Shown: in pieces, positions 62,501 through 64,000 of the stretch | Position numbering within the stretch: the first letter of the stretch is position 1 | How the letters are laid out: the number at the start of each line of letters is the position of its first letter | NCBI RefSeq assembly: GCF_001886695.1 | Contig: NZ_CP018097.1 | Span: forward strand, 1,197,001-1,261,000 | Direction of reading: 5' to 3' | DNA: 64,000 nt | DNA from: Aurantiacibacter gangjinensis | Lineage (GTDB): Bacteria > Pseudomonadota > Alphaproteobacteria > Sphingomonadales > Sphingomonadaceae | Program-made: the position numbers and the translations under genes | Notes under the pieces: generated by a model | Databases searched by the model: none | What the model saw: the letters and a program-made list of their open reading frames with translations, nothing else | What the model was told of the DNA's origin: nothing

Positions 62501-64000
62501 ACGCATCGGCGATTCCAACGATTTTACCATCTATCTGCTCGACGAAAACGGCGAGCGCACCGGAGATAGTCTGACTATTCAGGGCCAGTTCTTCCAGCAG
62601 AACGCCTTTATTACCACACTCCGCCCGAACCAGATTGAACTGCTGGTGTTCGAGGATGGAAGCTTCCTGGACGAAGAACAAATCCGCAAGCGCGTACTGG
62701 AAGAAGCGCGCACCGATGGCGAGGACGCAATCTTCGGATTCGGGGAGGCCGAAACGCTAGACGGCGGTGCGGGCGATGATCTGCTTGCTGGCGGTGACGG
62801 TTCCGACACATACATCTTTGAGCGCGGATACGGAAACGACGTTATCCAAGATAGCTCATTTGAAGTCGGCATCGGCGTTTCGGAAACCGAGAATACACTC
62901 GTTCTGAACGGGATAAGCGCAGACGATATCGAAATACTGCGTGAACCCGGCTCACAAACAGTGCAGCTGCGCGTGAAGGATACCGGCGAAGTCGTCACTC
63001 TAAAGAACCAATTTCTGGTAACCTATGCATTCTGGATCATCTGGGAAGACAACGTCGACCATATCCAGTTCGGCGATGGGACTATCTGGGATCAGGATCG
63101 TCTTGGTCGAGAAATCTTGGCGCAAGAAAGCACCGACGGCGATGACACGATTATCGGCTTCGACTGGAACGACACGCTCGATGGAGGGGCGGGCGATGAC
63201 CTGCTGCAAGGCGGCCTCTTCAGCGACCGTTACATTTTTTCCAAGGGCTATGGCCACGATCGCATTTTCGATACTGGAGAGGGTCGTCATCTGCTTCTGC
63301 CCGCTGGTTTCGATGTGCTTGAAATCACCGATACCGACCTGTTCGGCATCGACTTTTCGCGCGCCGCCAATGACCTGACCCTGACGATCCGCGAAACGGG
63401 CGACAGCCTGACGCTGGTGGGCCAGTATAACCGCCTTGCAGACACCGTGATTGAGCAACTAATGTTCGACGGCTTGGCAGTGGCCTGGACTGATCTCGGT
63501 GCGGACGATATCGACCTGATCGGTACCGATGGCGACGATGTGCTGATCGGCACACACTATGCCGAAACCATCGACGGGCGTGGCGGTGACGATATCCTGC
63601 GCGGCTCGTCGGACGGCGATATCTACCTGTTCGATATCGGTTACGGCAACGATATCATCGACGACAAGATCGACCATGGCAACTGGCGCGCGGATGACCG
63701 CGTTCGGTTCGGTGCCGATGTGGTTTATGACGATGTGCGCTTCTCCAAGGAAGGTGACGACCTGCTGATCAGCTTCGTCGGCTATACCGATACCCTGCGG
63801 GTTTCGGGCCAGTTCGGCTCGGTGCTGAAAGGTGTCGAGATATTCGAGTTCTTCGGCGGCTCGGAGATCACCATCTCTGATGTTGAGGAAATTCTGCAAA
63901 TCTCCGGCGGCACGCGCGGCGACAATGTGCTGACAGGGTTCGAGGATCGCGAAAACATCCTTGATGGTCGCGAAGGTGATGACCAGCTGTTCGGGGGCTA
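56550..64000 (+). CDS. Giant RTX protein with N-terminal lipase-type domain (3' end beyond window)
   Basis: Open for at least 2483 codons and running off the right edge. Residues 1-190 look like an alpha/beta hydrolase with VVVGHSLGGG (Ser168 nucleophile). The first glycine-rich nonapeptides appear at about 605-640 (DNDFLIGSAGSDTLVGGLGNDMLFGG). EF-hand/dockerin-like Ca sites lie at about 1120-1200 (LVLDLNGDGIVSTG, DADGDGLITATELFG, DSNGDGIVDASD). From about 1770 a module of roughly 130 residues (DTLDGGAGDDLL.GG...YIF..GYG.D.I.D) recurs five or more times, as in HCBP-type RTX proteins. It is secreted by the upstream exporter and probably acylated by the HlyC-like enzyme. Confidence 0.9.
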   Translation, partial: MNRDLFLAILALDSYNRGYGQRLAGLLSEGFLGNARILTDSQVEFDTATDTPSEDADFYAIAYEWNGETIISYRGTDNPLEDANTGYGLGAGYPGVVVSQQILEALFGHIYSDDFGGAVTDIFHALGVETQTSQSNLALEFYSAVTDRPITDLMSADVPSDVVVVGHSLGGGLAGLVASLTGVEGYGYDHMPFVQGSFSYALNFIAALAEASESSEFLDLLAEKATPEEFGDLKTKIEQFQEAYSASVEDFENVGLRAPSVDNFTAIAVEGELLTYVRNGNVQLIAAFIATATAIISGGRVGLAAAIEGWSQAIRTPLAESTVPQEELSVFGAIDSPLDIVKRHSQALLVMLKYAEVMPIDTDWQTAAPDLIDSLFDDDIGEALGRSSGSVESGGQGEYAPTDQLRAAIAYSAIDEGERPFGDTAIKAWFNDANQLGRVLADEGISDSFRNIAGDLARIITQYAGRLAFADVEDQQFTAGVIDVNGDRTALSIDLSDVTWDAGQERQEMEIVGISTMLRNATGDTQFPLRFYGPVPGQADGVEWASPVRAGAKWLYDVENPGTIVGRLSVQTTDNTFDGLAPGSANRLSDDEIAVFVLGDGDDKVTGTDDNDFLIGSAGSDTLVGGLGNDMLFGGADNDVLSDIYGNNFFQGGGGEDRVDLSRANPLEGYEVTLTAVASPDNDRKTDIEFTLNSLLTGDTSVNRMQDVEQLILTDYADELKLDAATMNEYVTGYVDIFGTPFTVDMGAPTVGTVRTSGFDTVEYATRGESGETGIFWRNGTTQGALGNLSYSEYSALGFFSAVPTLLLNLSGASFAVEDGLTGDDTVKTKGLENVVLTNQDDSFAFTAQDYSIHSGYGTITAGAGEDVVLYVGAKAFTAGKYFDPAQQELADAKAAAMAAGEEYTGPEPDPFALKAGEELRLTIDGGSDDDRLMVRGGEGAIVVGGEGRDFLYNSSYKGQLWGDGLDGKGVSYTGAGNDDTFWWSAGSFIMDAGKNDRLQLFGAPLTGGTNNGWLGAALEKGTARDWLLPWVTYGRTESDQLLVSFGPNLSAQETEEELLSHTMVVQDWDEGDLGMEFFIFGGDNEISLFRALFSYVGAFAQAAGRFAKNLLWLPADDPLVLDLNGDGIVSTGLGAVYWDNDGDLFGEKSGWISGDDGFLVHDADGDGLITATELFGGPGLSGYTELEDWDSNGDGIVDASDLNFADLQIWRDANENGITDAGELHELAAFDITAFSVRPTQVDIEVASGATIRAEGFYARSDGSTGAMGELIFPIDRSETRYLGDNGTASFAPKEASGEAIGAKGYGVLTDLSVASSNDAALADLLADTASQMVTGDLDQLRDQAREVLGAWARSNPASHELSAVLLDAGGELADHAVYVEDASGGYWQLASGNTVLDATGASIDRPTLEEVLAQSDSGGGSWQLVQGWTPAGRGFVPEAREETAYLVSLDGGVATVLDYAMRHTDAQGEYWTLASGNPVLDATGASIDRASLSDIRNQTVADGQEWRIEVFAPAMLEQPYDKAAFYIRDGIVTDYSVWIRDEDGMFAVWASNLQRALDNQAAYGPGQFGLRGYQLDLENLPDANNSDDSAVRVEVMALEEIEFAFASAGFEFRPELFVAESAADNSLVYDYSISENIDFSRTLVDAFLSVGRAMAVRIASQGGLASFFEGVEYDPATDTFQATSGRELIPLFTNVLEAAPAGATETVDYLREWDKVLNTVYPDFKRHGKGPNSQEFLFHMVVAAFENAPVDASFLQVAEALSVDEERIGLVDATNPEFDGTRGDDLIYVGAGATLARGGLGSDTYVIGRDFVDVTIQDIEGILQPRASDYLRFAHLTPTDVYLYKDGEDLVIQEIATGHTVTIRDQFDGRWPGLFGGDYSDNTEIVEIVFADGTVWDFVDMAYAASHPLDSNDVVFGTSSIDVLDGGAGNDILRGGGDGDLYMFKQGYGEDTIIDAEDNPFRNGIDIVSFGDGISADSISLQRIGDSNDFTIYLLDENGERTGDSLTIQGQFFQQNAFITTLRPNQIELLVFEDGSFLDEEQIRKRVLEEARTDGEDAIFGFGEAETLDGGAGDDLLAGGDGSDTYIFERGYGNDVIQDSSFEVGIGVSETENTLVLNGISADDIEILREPGSQTVQLRVKDTGEVVTLKNQFLVTYAFWIIWEDNVDHIQFGDGTIWDQDRLGREILAQESTDGDDTIIGFDWNDTLDGGAGDDLLQGGLFSDRYIFSKGYGHDRIFDTGEGRHLLLPAGFDVLEITDTDLFGIDFSRAANDLTLTIRETGDSLTLVGQYNRLADTVIEQLMFDGLAVAWTDLGADDIDLIGTDGDDVLIGTHYAETIDGRGGDDILRGSSDGDIYLFDIGYGNDIIDDKIDHGNWRADDRVRFGADVVYDDVRFSKEGDDLLISFVGYTDTLRVSGQFGSVLKGVEIFEFFGGSEITISDVEEILQISGGTRGDNVLTGFEDRENILDGREGDDQLFGG

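Noticed and set aside
1-64000. CRISPR array or cas genes
   Set aside because: No regularly spaced short direct repeats and no Cas motifs were seen; the repeats present are palindromic intergenic elements.

Overview
The window looks like a chromosome segment of a GC-rich alphaproteobacterium of the order Sphingomonadales, most likely Erythrobacteraceae. This is an inference from the gene order (sspB | hisB-H-A-F-E-HIT | ybgC-tolQRAB-pal), from the alphaproteobacterial form of SspB, and from the palindromic intergenic repeats typical of sphingomonads. No database search was possible, so families are assigned from motifs and recall.

1-34 kb is a core region. On the minus strand it begins with the 5' end of gmk, a small conserved gene and sspB. 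Plus-strand his genes follow (hisB, hisH, hisA, hisF, hisE, then a HIT protein), with a 56-residue signal-peptide/PEP-CTERM-like mini-protein between hisF and hisE. Next is a complete Tol-Pal cluster (ybgC, tolQ, tolR, tolA, tolB, pal), with a palindromic repeat between tolQ and tolR that supplies the tolR ribosome binding site. Then come a J-domain protein, two orphan-looking sensor kinases, a PLP-dependent Cys/Met enzyme, infC (probably starting at ATA), pdeM and hemF. After these are a low-GC DUF4062 gene, a GH16 lipoprotein, two tandem exported paralogues, an M1 aminopeptidase, a Ca/Na exchanger, TrkH/TrkA potassium uptake, a bifunctional Rel enzyme, a cyclophilin and a small zincin.

34-44 kb is accessory DNA next to tRNA-Ser(GGA). 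It opens with a mobile module: a large serine recombinase overlapping a DUF2924 gene, preceded by a DUF3489 gene. The most interesting cassette follows: a MazG-like pyrophosphohydrolase, a HigB-like protein and a HigA-ImmA/IrrE fusion on the plus strand. These converge on a minus-strand pair made of a thymidylate-synthase-fold enzyme and a protein resembling clade-3 alpha-glutamyl/putrescinyl-thymine pyrophosphorylases. The synthase carries Asp where dUMP-specific enzymes carry Asn, which points to dCMP as substrate. Together they suggest a nucleotide or DNA-base hypermodification system, possibly for defence. Two unknown genes follow, one with a HEPN-like RNxxxAH motif.

44-51 kb holds lower-GC accessory genes. 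There is a minus-strand run of three lipoproteins (one with a metzincin-type HExxHxxGxxHD motif), a Crp/Fnr regulator, a TPR protein with a Rossmann/SLOG-like region, an unknown protein and a TIR-transmembrane-TPR protein. The last group looks like a signalling or immunity locus.

51-64 kb is a type I secretion operon: HlyB-like ABC exporter, HlyD-like adaptor, HlyC-like lysine acyltransferase, a lipoprotein, and a giant RTX protein with an N-terminal lipase-type GHSLGG motif that runs off the right end still open.
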